Source: Thauera humireducens | GTDB lineage: Bacteria > Pseudomonadota > Gammaproteobacteria > Burkholderiales > Rhodocyclaceae | Assembly: GCF_001051995.2 (NCBI RefSeq) | Contig: NZ_CP014646.1 | Span: 3,782,001 to 3,846,000, forward strand | Direction of reading: 5' to 3' | DNA: 64,000 nucleotides | Shown here: positions 23,952-33,365 of the stretch, piece after piece | Position numbering within the stretch: position 1 is the stretch's first letter | Layout: every line of letters starts with the position of its first letter | Notes under the pieces: generated by a model | Seen by the model: only the letters and a program-made list of their open reading frames with translations | Database searches by the model: none | What the model was told of the DNA's origin: nothing | Made by a program: the position numbers and the translations under genes

Positions 23952-25313
23952 ATGGAAGTCGTCGTTCTCGCTGCCGGCCAGGGCAAGCGCATGCGTTCGG
24001 TCCTGCCCAAGGTGCTGCAGCCCATCGCGGGCAAGCCGATGTTGGCCCACGTGCTGGATACGGCGCGCACGCTCGATGCGCAGCGCATCTGCGTGGTCTA
24101 CGGCCATGGCGGCGAAGTGGTGCGTGAACGCCTCGATGCCCCCGATCTCGCCTGGGCACGCCAGGCACCGCAACTTGGCACCGGTCATGCGGTGCAGCAG
24201 GCGCTGCTGCACCTCACCGACGGCGAAATGGCGCTGGTGCTGTACGGCGACGTGCCGCTGATCGGTGTGCCGACACTGCGTCGCCTGATCGCCGCCGCCG
24301 GCGGTGAGCGCCTTGGGCTGCTGACCGTCGAGATGGACGACCCGACCGGCTACGGCCGCATCCTGCGCAATGCCGCGGGCGACGTCACCCGCATCGTCGA
24401 GGAAAAGGACGCGACCGACGACGAGCGCAAGGTGCGGGAGGTGAACACCGGCATCCTGGTCGCCCCGGTCGCCCGCCTGCGCGACTGGCTCGGCCGCATC
24501 GGCAACGACAACGCCCAGGGCGAGTACTACCTGACCGACATCATCGGCCTCGCGGTCGCCGACGGCGTCGAGGTCGCCACCGTGCAGCCCGACGCCTTCG
24601 CCGAGACCCTGGGTGTCAACAACAAGCTGCAGCTCGCCGAGCTCGAGCGCATCCACCAGGGCAACATCGCCCGCCGCCTGATGGAAGAGGGCGTCACCCT
24701 GATCGACCCGGCGCGCATCGACGTGCGCGGCAGCCTCACCGTCGGCCGCGACGTCGAGATCGATGTCGGCTGCGTGTTCGAGGGCGAGGTCGAACTCGGC
24801 GACAACGTGCGCATCGGCGCCCACTGTGTCATCCGCAATGCCCGCATCGGTGCCGGCACGCGTATCGAGCCCTTCTGCCACGTCGACAGCACCACCATGG
24901 GCCAGGCCTGCGTGATCGGGCCCTACGCCCGCACCCGGCCGGGCACCGTGCTGGGCAGCGACGTGCATCTGGGCAACTTCGTCGAGATCAAGAACAGCGT
25001 CATCGCCGACCACTCCAAGGCCAACCACCTGGCCTACGTGGGCGACGCGGACGTCGGCAGCAAGGTCAATATCGGCGCCGGCACCATCACCTGCAACTAC
25101 GATGGCGCCAACAAGCACCGCACCATCATCGAGGACGAGGTCTTCATCGGCTCGGACACTCAGCTCGTCGCGCCGGTGCGCGTGGGACGCGGCGCCACGC
25201 TGGGCGCCGGCACCACGCTGACCAAGGACGCGCCCGCCGGTCAGCTCACCGTGTCGCGCAGCAAGCAGATCAGCCTCGAAAACTGGAAGCGTCCGGTCAA
25301 GCAGCCGCGTTGA
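23952..25313 (+). CDS. glmU: Bifunctional UDP-GlcNAc pyrophosphorylase / GlcN-1-P acetyltransferase
   Basis: Makes UDP-N-acetylglucosamine for peptidoglycan and LPS. The 453-residue length is typical. The N-terminal uridyltransferase domain begins at [16 protein letters not shown], with KPMLAHVL and LYGDVPLI; a left-handed beta-helix of hexapeptide repeats (for example [20 protein letters not shown]) forms the acetyltransferase. In-frame sequence upstream of 23952 is not family-like and is excluded. glmS follows after 51 bp, giving a hexosamine operon. Confidence 0.97.
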   Translation: MEVVVLAAGQGKRMRSVLPKVLQPIAGKPMLAHVLDTARTLDAQRICVVYGHGGEVVRERLDAPDLAWARQAPQLGTGHAVQQALLHLTDGEMALVLYGDVPLIGVPTLRRLIAAAGGERLGLLTVEMDDPTGYGRILRNAAGDVTRIVEEKDATDDERKVREVNTGILVAPVARLRDWLGRIGNDNAQGEYYLTDIIGLAVADGVEVATVQPDAFAETLGVNNKLQLAELERIHQGNIARRLMEEGVTLIDPARIDVRGSLTVGRDVEIDVGCVFEGEVELGDNVRIGAHCVIRNARIGAGTRIEPFCHVDSTTMGQACVIGPYARTRPGTVLGSDVHLGNFVEIKNSVIADHSKANHLAYVGDADVGSKVNIGAGTITCNYDGANKHRTIIEDEVFIGSDTQLVAPVRVGRGATLGAGTTLTKDAPAGQLTVSRSKQISLENWKRPVKQPR

Positions 25314-25364
25314 GCGCGCCCTGTTGCCGAACCCCACGAATCACGCCTTCAAGGAAGCTTCGCC

Positions 25365-27191
<1,827 letters not shown>

Positions 27192-27220
27192 GCGGAAGGC
27201 CGCGTCCGGCCGTTGTTCCT

Positions 27221-27260
27221 TGCCATTAAAGTCGAAAACGTGGCAATAAAGTTGAAAACG
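27221..27260 (+). repeat. Tandem pair of 20-bp repeats downstream of glmS
   Basis: TGCCATTAAAGTCGAAAACG (27221-27240) is followed directly by TGGCAATAAAGTTGAAAACG (27241-27260), 17 of 20 bases identical. They start 30 bp after the glmS stop. The last seven bases form the start of the terminator stem. Multiple short repeats of this kind occur at ends of some IS families, but no transposase is present. Confidence 0.7.
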
Positions 27261-27286
27261 CCCGGGCATCTCGTCCGGGCGTTTTC
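27254..27286 (+). terminator. Intrinsic terminator of glmS
   Basis: Perfect 12-base arms GAAAACGCCCGG (27254-27265) and CCGGGCGTTTTC (27275-27286) enclose a 9-base loop. The second arm supplies a T run and more T follow. It is 62 bases after the glmS stop. Confidence 0.85.
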
Positions 27287-27414
27287 GTTTGCGTGGATTT
27301 GTAGGTCTCTGACCACCGATTTGCGCACGGATCGCCGAGCGGGGAGCCTTCGGCTGTGTGCGACATCGGTGAGTGGCTGGTGATCGGCCTTTGCAGTCGG
27401 TGGCCTGCTGGAGG

Positions 27415-27480
27415 AAGTCAGGCCGCAAAGCGCCGGTCACCTGCCATTCGTCCGTGACGCGACCGCGAACGACAGCTTCC
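27415..27480 (-). repeat. Diverged dispersed repeat, copy 1
   Basis: Read on the minus strand, this 66-base segment matches 51409-51474 on the plus strand at 53 of 66 positions without gaps. Similarity continues more weakly on both sides. No coding potential is apparent. The two copies are inverted relative to each other and lie near the two edges of the accessory segment. Confidence 0.65.
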
Positions 27481-27563
27481 ACACTCTGCGTGCTGGAGCT
27501 ATCGACCCAGACCCGGCGGTCGCTAATGCGACAGTCAGGTGGCTCATTCCTGAGCGAACCCGC

Positions 27564-27596
27564 CGTTTGCCAGCGACTTTACGCCGCTGGCAAACG
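27564..27596. repeat. 12-bp perfect inverted repeat
   Basis: CGTTTGCCAGCG (27564-27575) and CGCTGGCAAACG (27585-27596) are exact complements around a 9-base spacer. No T run follows. It could be a cruciform or stem left from a mobile element; no gene ends here. Confidence 0.6.
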
Positions 27597-27659
27597 CCCG
27601 CCCGCTTCCCGGTGCGCCGGTCGGCCTCCTCTACGGGCAGTGAAGCGGAGGTGTCATGC

Positions 27660-27804
27660 GCTTTAACACTTCCGGGTTCTGCTGTCGAAGGGGTCGGAAG
27701 TCCTCTTGGCCGAACCCGCTGTGGGAGTGACGCTGCATCTCGTGGCGGAACTGGCGGACCCGGTCATCGACCTGGCGGTGATCGATCTCCTTGTGGCGCT
27801 ACAT
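27660..27804 (-). pseudogene. Remnant of nitrite/sulfite reductase (hemoprotein) N-terminus
   Basis: On the minus strand an ATG at 27804 is followed by TAG, then by an open stretch reading RHKEIDHRQVDDRVRQF and EDFRPLRQQNPEVLKR. This resembles the start of CysI-like nitrite/sulfite reductases (Met-Tyr-..., then VxxRVxQFRDQ, EDEFRPLRLQNG). The family's Tyr2 codon appears changed to TAG, and similarity stops after about 46 codons. It is therefore a nonfunctional fragment. The family match is from memory of the conserved N-terminus and should be confirmed by search. Confidence 0.55.
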
Positions 27805-27817
27805 GTTGTTTGACTGT

Positions 27818-29221
27818 TCAGTGAGTGGGCAGGATGAAGGTGCTCTTTTCGCGCACGGCAAGACCGGGATCGTGCAGCGCGACCGTCTCGAACGCGATCG
27901 GCTGTACGCCGGTGGGCATGCCTCCGACTGGGGATGACAGGGTGAGCGTGACGCTGTGGACGCGCCCCGGCTCGACCACGAACTCGGTGGCCCCCTCGAT
28001 CCGCAGCCCCGGCAGGCCGCTCACGCCGATGCGGAACCGACGAGTCGCCTCTTCCATGTTGATGAGCTTGAGTGTGTAGCTGTTCTCGATCCTGCCGTCG
28101 ATGGTCTCCTGCATTAGGGTGCCGCGATCCCGGTGCACCTCCACCCGCAGCAGCACACGCTCGGTCAGCGTCCACGTACCCAGCGCCGTGAACACGAGCA
28201 GCAGGCCGACATAGACCAGGGTCCGTGGCCGGGACCAGGCCCCGGCGACCTTGGGCTGGCCGGCAAGCTCGCGCTCGCTCGTGAAGCGGATCAGGCCGCG
28301 CGGTGCGCCGATTTTGTCCATGACTTCGTCGCAACCGTCGATACACAGACCGCAGTTGATGCACTGGTATTGCAGGCCGTCGCGGATGTCGATGCCGGTC
28401 GGACACACCTGCACGCAGATGCCACAGTCGATGCAGTCGCCCTTGTTGACGGCACCGGCCTGGCGCAAAGCGCCGCGGGGCTCCCCGCGCTTGGCGTCGT
28501 AGCTGACGTTTGCCGTCTCCGGATCGATCATCACGCCCTGGAAGCGCGAGTACGGACACATGTGTTGGCATACGGCCTCGCGCGCCAGCCCGGCCTGCAG
28601 GTAGGTGAAGGTCGCGTAGAAGATCAGCCAGAAGGTTTCCCACGGCCCGGTCTGGAAACTGGCGATTGCCGGCAGCAGTTCCCGCATCGGTGTGAAGTAG
28701 CCGACGAAGGTGATCGCGGTCCACGCAGCCACCAGCGCCCAAATGCCGTGCTTGACCGACTTGATCAGCAGCTTGCGCGCCGACATGGGGCGCTGGTCGA
28801 GGCGCAGGCGCGCGAGGTGATCGCCCTCGATCTTGCCTTCGATCCACACGAAGATGGACGTATAGACCGTCTGCGGACAGGCAAAGCCGCAGAACAGGCG
28901 CCCTGCGATGGCGGTGGTGAAGAACAGCGCGGTCGCGGCAAGGATCAGGACGATGGCGAGCAGCAGCGCATCCTGCGGCCACAGCACCAGATCGAAAAGG
29001 TAGAGCTTCTCGTCGACGATGTCGAACAGGATCGCCTGCCGCGCGCCGGCTTCCGTCGTCCACGGCAACCAGCAGGCGCCGTAAAACACGATCTGGGTGA
29101 GCCACACCATGGCCCAGCGCAGGCTGTTGAAACGGCCCTGCACCGCTTTGGCGTGGATCTTTCCCTTCTTGCGATAAAACTCCAGCTTAGCTTCGCGCAC
29201 CTTGCTGACGGCTGGGTTCAT
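27818..29221 (-). CDS. ccoG: Cytochrome c oxidase accessory protein CcoG/FixG
   Basis: Membrane iron-sulfur protein involved in copper delivery or reduction for cbb3-type cytochrome oxidase assembly. It has 467 residues. GGAG lies seven bases before the ATG. Several membrane segments surround the polyferredoxin part: CGFACPQTVY, CQHMCPYSRFQ, then two 4Fe-4S motifs CIDCGICVQVCPTG and CINCGLCIDGC, followed by a C-terminal Ig-like domain. It is not next to ccoNOP here; instead it is divergent from norE-norF. Two copies of a direct repeat sit between the divergent starts. Confidence 0.95.
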   Translation of the reverse strand: MNPAVSKVREAKLEFYRKKGKIHAKAVQGRFNSLRWAMVWLTQIVFYGACWLPWTTEAGARQAILFDIVDEKLYLFDLVLWPQDALLLAIVLILAATALFFTTAIAGRLFCGFACPQTVYTSIFVWIEGKIEGDHLARLRLDQRPMSARKLLIKSVKHGIWALVAAWTAITFVGYFTPMRELLPAIASFQTGPWETFWLIFYATFTYLQAGLAREAVCQHMCPYSRFQGVMIDPETANVSYDAKRGEPRGALRQAGAVNKGDCIDCGICVQVCPTGIDIRDGLQYQCINCGLCIDGCDEVMDKIGAPRGLIRFTSERELAGQPKVAGAWSRPRTLVYVGLLLVFTALGTWTLTERVLLRVEVHRDRGTLMQETIDGRIENSYTLKLINMEEATRRFRIGVSGLPGLRIEGATEFVVEPGRVHSVTLTLSSPVGGMPTGVQPIAFETVALHDPGLAVREKSTFILPTH

Positions 29222-29270
29222 GAATGTGCTCCGGCTCTGAGGATGGCTGGGAGTACATCACCCTGGGCGA

Positions 29271-29319
29271 AACAGGTGCAGATTCAGATCGGTTGATTTT
29301 GAACAGGTACAGATTCGGA
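29271..29319. promoter_or_regulatory. Direct repeat pair between ccoG and norE (putative operator)
   Basis: AACAGGTGCAGATTCAGA (29271-29288) recurs as AACAGGTACAGATTCGGA (29302-29319): 16 of 18 identical, 31 bp start to start, which is about three helical turns. A TTGAT (29293-29297) lies between them but lacks the second FNR half site. The spacing fits a regulator binding one DNA face. The second MocR-type regulator, 1 kb away, is one candidate. Confidence 0.5.
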
Positions 29320-29419
29320 CTGGGCGTCTTGCTGTGCCTGCTGACTATCCGCCCGAGTGTTCCTGTCCACGCCTCGGCAGGCGCCCACAATCACGGTATC
29401 GAGTCAGGAGTGGAACACC

Positions 29420-30028
29420 GTGATCGCCAATACGATGAGTTTGCCCACCACGTTGGGCGACGCCCCCCCAGCCACCGGTCGGGTGCCCGGCAACAAAGGA
29501 ATCTGGGTCGGGATCTGCTGCGAGTTCGTCGAGTTTCTAGTGCTGTTCATCGTGTATTTCGTCGCCCGCGCGCACTTTCCCGACGCCTTCCATAGCGGGG
29601 CGGAGCGGCTCTCTCAGACCGCAGGCGTGGCGATCACCTTGCTGATGGTGAGCAGCAGTTTCTTCATCGCCTGCTCGGTGACGAGCCTGCGTGCCGGGCG
29701 CGGACGTGAATCGATCGCCTGGCTGATCGCGGGCCTAGTCGCGGCGCTGGGCTATCCGGTGGCGAAATACCTCGAGATCCAATGGAACCTCGCGCACGGT
29801 ATCGACGGCGAGTCGGGGATCTTCTTCACCGTCTACTACTACCTGACCTTCACCCATATGGTGCATGCATTTTGGGGCATCCTCGGCATCCTGTGGGTTC
29901 TGACGCGTCATTCATTCGGGATCTATACGGCCGACGAGCACAGCGGTCTGGAGGCGCTCGCGAGCTACTGGCACGCGACCGACATCATCTGGCTGGTCAT
30001 CTTCCCCTTCTTCTACGTCCTGGCCTGA
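29420..30028 (+). CDS. norE: NorE-like heme-copper oxidase subunit III
   Basis: Inner-membrane protein of 202 residues with five predicted helices and the subunit III signature: GKGIW-like start (NKGIWVGICCEFVEF), FFTVYYYLTFTHMVHAFWGI and the C-terminal YWHATDIIWLVIFPFFY. Short subunit III proteins of this kind are NorE, accessory to nitric oxide reductase. The start is GTG with AGGAG nine bases upstream; an earlier ATG at 29357 is less likely. norF follows after two bases. norCB are not in this window. Confidence 0.85.
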   Translation: MIANTMSLPTTLGDAPPATGRVPGNKGIWVGICCEFVEFLVLFIVYFVARAHFPDAFHSGAERLSQTAGVAITLLMVSSSFFIACSVTSLRAGRGRESIAWLIAGLVAALGYPVAKYLEIQWNLAHGIDGESGIFFTVYYYLTFTHMVHAFWGILGILWVLTRHSFGIYTADEHSGLEALASYWHATDIIWLVIFPFFYVLA

Positions 30029-30030
30029 TC

Positions 30031-30339
30031 ATGGAATCCATCGAGCGCAAACCCGTCACTTCACTCCGGCCCCTGGTCCTGACCTGGCTGGCCCTGGTCG
30101 CGCTGACCCTCGTCAGCCCGCAACTCGGCGACGGTCTCGGGGGGCAGGAGGTCATGCAGTTGATCGTGGCCGCGATCATCTGGATCAAGGGTCACCTGGT
30201 CGCACGCCACTTCATCGAGGCGGAACTGGCGCATCCCTTCCTGCGCAACGTACTGCGCTTCTTCATCGCCTTTGCGCCGATCGCGATCGTGGTGACGACC
30301 TTCTTCGGCGACCGCTTCGCCCGTTTTGCGACTCTATAG
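30031..30339 (+). CDS. norF: NorF-like cytochrome oxidase subunit IV family protein
   Basis: Small membrane protein of 102 residues with three hydrophobic segments (LVLTWLALVALTLVS, VMQLIVAAIIWIKGHLVARHF, FFIAFAPIAIVVTTFF). The IKGHLVARHFIE motif is typical of the prokaryotic subunit IV/NorF family. It follows norE directly, so the two form an operon for nitric oxide reductase maturation or function. Its end overlaps the converging regulator gene by six bases. Confidence 0.82.
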   Translation: MESIERKPVTSLRPLVLTWLALVALTLVSPQLGDGLGGQEVMQLIVAAIIWIKGHLVARHFIEAELAHPFLRNVLRFFIAFAPIAIVVTTFFGDRFARFATL

Positions 30340-31746
30340 CTGGCGCTTGATCAGCCTGCCGAGCGTCGCCAGAGCCTGATCCTGGCAGGGCGTCGTGGGA
30401 TGACCGAAGTTGAGCCGCAGGTAGTTTGTAAACTCCCGCTTCGCCGAAAAGATCGGGCCGGGTGCGATGCTGATGCCGTGTGCGAGTGCTTCTTCGTGCA
30501 AGCGCAGCGTATCGACCTGACCGGGCAGTTCCAGCCACAGGAAGTATCCGCCATCCGGCCGGGCCAGGCGGATACCGCCAGGAAAGTGCCCTTCGATGCC
30601 GGCCAGGAGTTGCACTTCCTGGGCGGCAAGCTGCCTGCGCAACTGACGCAGGTGATTGTCGAAGCCACCATGCTTCAGGTAGTCGGCCAGCGCGATCTGC
30701 AGCGGGACGGCGGTGGCCAGGCTGGTCGAGTATTTCTGCCGCTGCACCTGCTTGGCGAAACGCCCGGCCGCAACCCAGCCCACCCGGTACCCCGGGGCGA
30801 GGCACTTCGAGAACGACGACACGTGCAGCACCAGTCCATCGGTGTCCATCGCCTTGCTGCACAAGGGCGCCTCTCGCCCAAAATACAACTCAGCATAGAC
30901 GTCATCCTCGATCAGCGGTACCTGGTGCCTGTGCAGCAGCGCCACCAGCGCACGCTTGTTCTCGTCCGAGACGCAACTGCCGGTCGGGTTGGCGAAATTC
31001 AGCATGAACAGGCAGGCCTTGATCGGATGATGGCACAGCGCATCGGCCAGCGCATCCAGGCTGACCCCTTCGCGTGGGTGGCTCGGGATCTCGATGACCT
31101 TGAGTCCTAGGCGCTCGCTGGCCTGCAGCCCCGCATAGAAGGTGGGCGATTCGATAGCGATCAGATCGCCGGGTCGGGTCAATGCTTGCAGGCAGAGGTT
31201 GAGCCCTTCCAATGCGCCTGACGTGACGACGATTTCCTGCGGCGATACCGAGGCGCCATGGGCGAGGTAACGCAACGCGAGTTGCCGGCGCAGTTCGTCG
31301 TTGCCCGGCGGCAGGTCGGTCACCGTGGCCAGCGGATCCAGATGACGCGCCGCCGCAGCGAGGAAGCGGCCGAGCTTGTCGAGCGGATAAAGCCGCGCAT
31401 CGGGAAAGCTCGACCCCAACGGAACGATGGCGGGATCGCGCACGCTGTCGAGAATCTGGAAGATGAAGTCGCTGACCTCGAGTGCCGTCGACCCGCCCAC
31501 GGGATGGGTCATCTCCGGCTCGGGCAGCTTGCTGCCAAGCCGCGCGCGCACGAAGTAGCCAGACTTCGGCCGCGCCTCGATCAGGCCTCGGCTCTCGAGC
31601 AGGTGGTAGGCCTGAGTGACCGTGATCGGGCTGATGCCATGGGTCTTGCAGGCCTGGCGGACGGAAAGCAGCTTCTCGCCGGGGCGCAAGACGCCCTCAG
31701 CGATCAGCTTCGCGGTCCGGTCGGCATAATCATGGTAGAGGCCCAT
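30334..31746 (-). CDS. MocR-family regulator, second copy
   Basis: A 470-residue protein with an N-terminal GntR winged helix (LIAEGVLRPGEKLLSVRQACKT, ISPITVTQAYHLLESRGL) and a PLP-binding aminotransferase-like domain with the lysine in VSSFSKCLAPGYRVGWV and the aspartate region FMLNFANPTGSCVS. It shares architecture with the regulator at 17-18.5 kb but has no divergent transporter partner; the upstream neighbour is an orphan recombinase. It may act on the norEF/ccoG region, where direct repeats occur, but that is only inferred from proximity. Confidence 0.9.
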   Translation of the reverse strand: MGLYHDYADRTAKLIAEGVLRPGEKLLSVRQACKTHGISPITVTQAYHLLESRGLIEARPKSGYFVRARLGSKLPEPEMTHPVGGSTALEVSDFIFQILDSVRDPAIVPLGSSFPDARLYPLDKLGRFLAAAARHLDPLATVTDLPPGNDELRRQLALRYLAHGASVSPQEIVVTSGALEGLNLCLQALTRPGDLIAIESPTFYAGLQASERLGLKVIEIPSHPREGVSLDALADALCHHPIKACLFMLNFANPTGSCVSDENKRALVALLHRHQVPLIEDDVYAELYFGREAPLCSKAMDTDGLVLHVSSFSKCLAPGYRVGWVAAGRFAKQVQRQKYSTSLATAVPLQIALADYLKHGGFDNHLRQLRRQLAAQEVQLLAGIEGHFPGGIRLARPDGGYFLWLELPGQVDTLRLHEEALAHGISIAPGPIFSAKREFTNYLRLNFGHPTTPCQDQALATLGRLIKRQL

Positions 31747-31958
31747 ACGCGGATCTTAGCTGTAAAGCAGTGGAACACCTTTGGCATAGATCATTCCTCA
31801 GGGACGCTTTGTATAACGGTCGAAGACTCGAGTTCAATCAACTGAAGGTCCTCCGTCCAGTTGCACTGCTCCCGGCAAATCTGTGGGCATGTTTCCCCAT
31901 AGCCGCCGCAAGCCACGGGTTCAAGAATCAGACTCCGATCAACACCAAGGAGTCTGTC

Positions 31959-32579
31959 ATGGAAACCCGAGAACATCCGCATCGGGAAGCCTGGAACAAG
32001 GGGAAGCTGGTTGGCCAGAAGGCGCCGCTCAAACCCAAGGACATCTGGGCCATCCGTATCCATCTGCAGAACGCGCATAAGGTGCGCGATCTCGCCATGT
32101 TCAACCTCGCAATTGACAGCAAGCTCCGAGGCTGTGACCTCGTCAGCCTGCGGGTGCGTGACGTGACGCATGGAAACCAGGTTCTCTCACGTGCCATGGT
32201 CGTGCAGCGGAAGACGCAGCGGCCTGTGCAGTTTGAACTGACCGAGCCCACGCGCACGGCCGTGGCTGCCTGGATCGAAAAGGCGGCCTTGAGGGCGGAA
32301 GACTTCCTCTTTCCGAGCCGCCTGCACGACTCTCCGCATGTCTCTACCCGGCAATACGCGAGGATCGTCGAGCACTGGGTGGTGGCCGCCGGCCTCGATC
32401 CGTCCGCCTACGGTACGCACTCCATGCGGAGGACGAAGGCGACCTTGATCTACAAACGCACGAAAAACCTGCGCGCCGTTCAGCTCTTGCTCGGCCACTC
32501 CAAACTTGAGTCGACGGTGCGATACCTGGGCATCGAGGTCGATGACGCCTTGGAGATCTCCGAGCAGATTGAGATCTGA
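31959..32579 (+). CDS. Short tyrosine recombinase (catalytic domain only)
   Basis: A 206-residue site-specific recombinase. AAGGAG lies six bases before the ATG. All catalytic residues are present: R57 (SKLRGCDL), K85 (VQRKTQRP), H154 and R157 (THSMRRT), H180 (LLGHSKLE) and Tyr189 (TVRYLG). There is no N-terminal core-binding domain, which most integrases need to grip DNA. No attachment site, excisionase or phage genes are nearby. Similar short orphan integrases are common in proteobacterial accessory regions; the function is unknown. Confidence 0.88.
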   Translation: METREHPHREAWNKGKLVGQKAPLKPKDIWAIRIHLQNAHKVRDLAMFNLAIDSKLRGCDLVSLRVRDVTHGNQVLSRAMVVQRKTQRPVQFELTEPTRTAVAAWIEKAALRAEDFLFPSRLHDSPHVSTRQYARIVEHWVVAAGLDPSAYGTHSMRRTKATLIYKRTKNLRAVQLLLGHSKLESTVRYLGIEVDDALEISEQIEI

Positions 32580-32805
32580 ACCCGGAGCGGCTTCCCGCCG
32601 AGCACCCTGTACCGGCGGGCGGCTGCTTACGGCGGTGATGCTGAGAGCGTACTATCGGCCATTTGCTGCCACACATGGTAGTGGCAGAGTCGTCATTCGA
32701 GCGAACGGTGAGATCCGAAACGAGCCATATGACGAGTTGAGACCAGCGTGGTCCGTAAGTGGGCCGGCACTGCGCTTTTAAAGCCGATGTTCGTCAGCGC
32801 TGCCG

Positions 32806-33249
32806 TCAGTGTCGGGCAAAAACCGTCGCGCTTCCGTCAAGCCCAACCAGAAGCGTCTCGTAGGGTTGCGGGGTCGAGGTCTCCATTCCCGGAGATCCCT
32901 GTGGCATGCCGGGCGTAGCCAGTCCGATTGCCTTTGGGGACCCCGAGAGAAGACGTCGGATGTCGTCCGCAGGGACGTGCCCCTCGACGGAGTAGGACCC
33001 GACCTTAGCCGTGTGACACGAGCCGTATTTTTCCGGCATACCCAGTGCCTTGCGGGCTGCGGGGACATTGTCGACGTCCTTCGTCACGACATCGAACCCG
33101 TTCTTTCTCAGGTGCTCGACCCATTTCCCGCAGCACCCGCAGTAAGCGCTCTTGTAGACCTCTACACGAATGGGTCCCTGCGCAGACGCTGCGCTTCCCA
33201 TGATCATCAGGCTTGCCAGGAGTCCGCCGAGCAAAGTCTTCGTCTTCAT
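32806..33249 (-). CDS. Periplasmic DUF411 metal-binding protein
   Basis: A 147-residue exported protein with a signal peptide ending at ASAQ. The DUF411 signature is clear: VYKSAYCGCCGKWVEHL with Cys37, Cys39 and Cys40, then GSCHTAKVGSYSVEGHVPADDIRRLL. DUF411 proteins are found with copper and silver resistance genes and probably bind the metal. The start MKTKTLL has GGAAG seven bases upstream. A copy of the copper-block operator lies 60 bp upstream of the ATG, followed after 22 nt by the -10 candidate CAAACT. Confidence 0.9.
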   Translation of the reverse strand: MKTKTLLGGLLASLMIMGSAASAQGPIRVEVYKSAYCGCCGKWVEHLRKNGFDVVTKDVDNVPAARKALGMPEKYGSCHTAKVGSYSVEGHVPADDIRRLLSGSPKAIGLATPGMPQGSPGMETSTPQPYETLLVGLDGSATVFARH

Positions 33250-33308
33250 GTTCATCTTCCGGTTGATGGCGTCGAGACAGAGTTTGGCACTTCGAGCCCA
33301 ACAGGAAG

Positions 33309-33335
33309 CTGACTTCAAAATTACATTTCCGTCAG
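33309..33335 (-). promoter_or_regulatory. Copper-regulon operator box A (ahead of the DUF411 gene)
   Basis: On the minus strand: CTGAC-GGAAAT-GTAAT-TTTGAA-GTCAG, three pentamers each 11 bp apart. After the last pentamer come exactly 22 nt and then CAAACT (33286-33281), a -10 candidate. The period of one helical turn fits tandem binding of an OmpR/PhoB-type regulator over the -35 position. Confidence 0.7.
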
Positions 33336-33365
33336 ACAGCCTGAACACCAGTCGACTTTGCCGGA

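Larger units (their letters stand above)
27192..27817. other. Gene-poor junction after glmS
   Basis: A 626-base stretch without an intact gene. It holds, in order, two tandem 20-bp repeats, the glmS terminator, one copy of a diverged repeat (27415-27480) whose other copy lies at 51.4 kb on the opposite strand, a 12-bp perfect inverted repeat at 27564-27596, and a remnant of a sulfite/nitrite reductase gene on the minus strand. The mix suggests an insertion hotspot scarred by past events. Confidence 0.6.

Noticed and set aside
27192..27300. Intact Tn7-like element at glmS
   Set aside because: No tnsABCD genes or Tn7 end sequences are present; only the location fits.
29293..29305. FNR/ANR box ahead of norE
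   Set aside because: TTGAT is present, but the second half (AACAG) does not match ATCAA or GTCAA.
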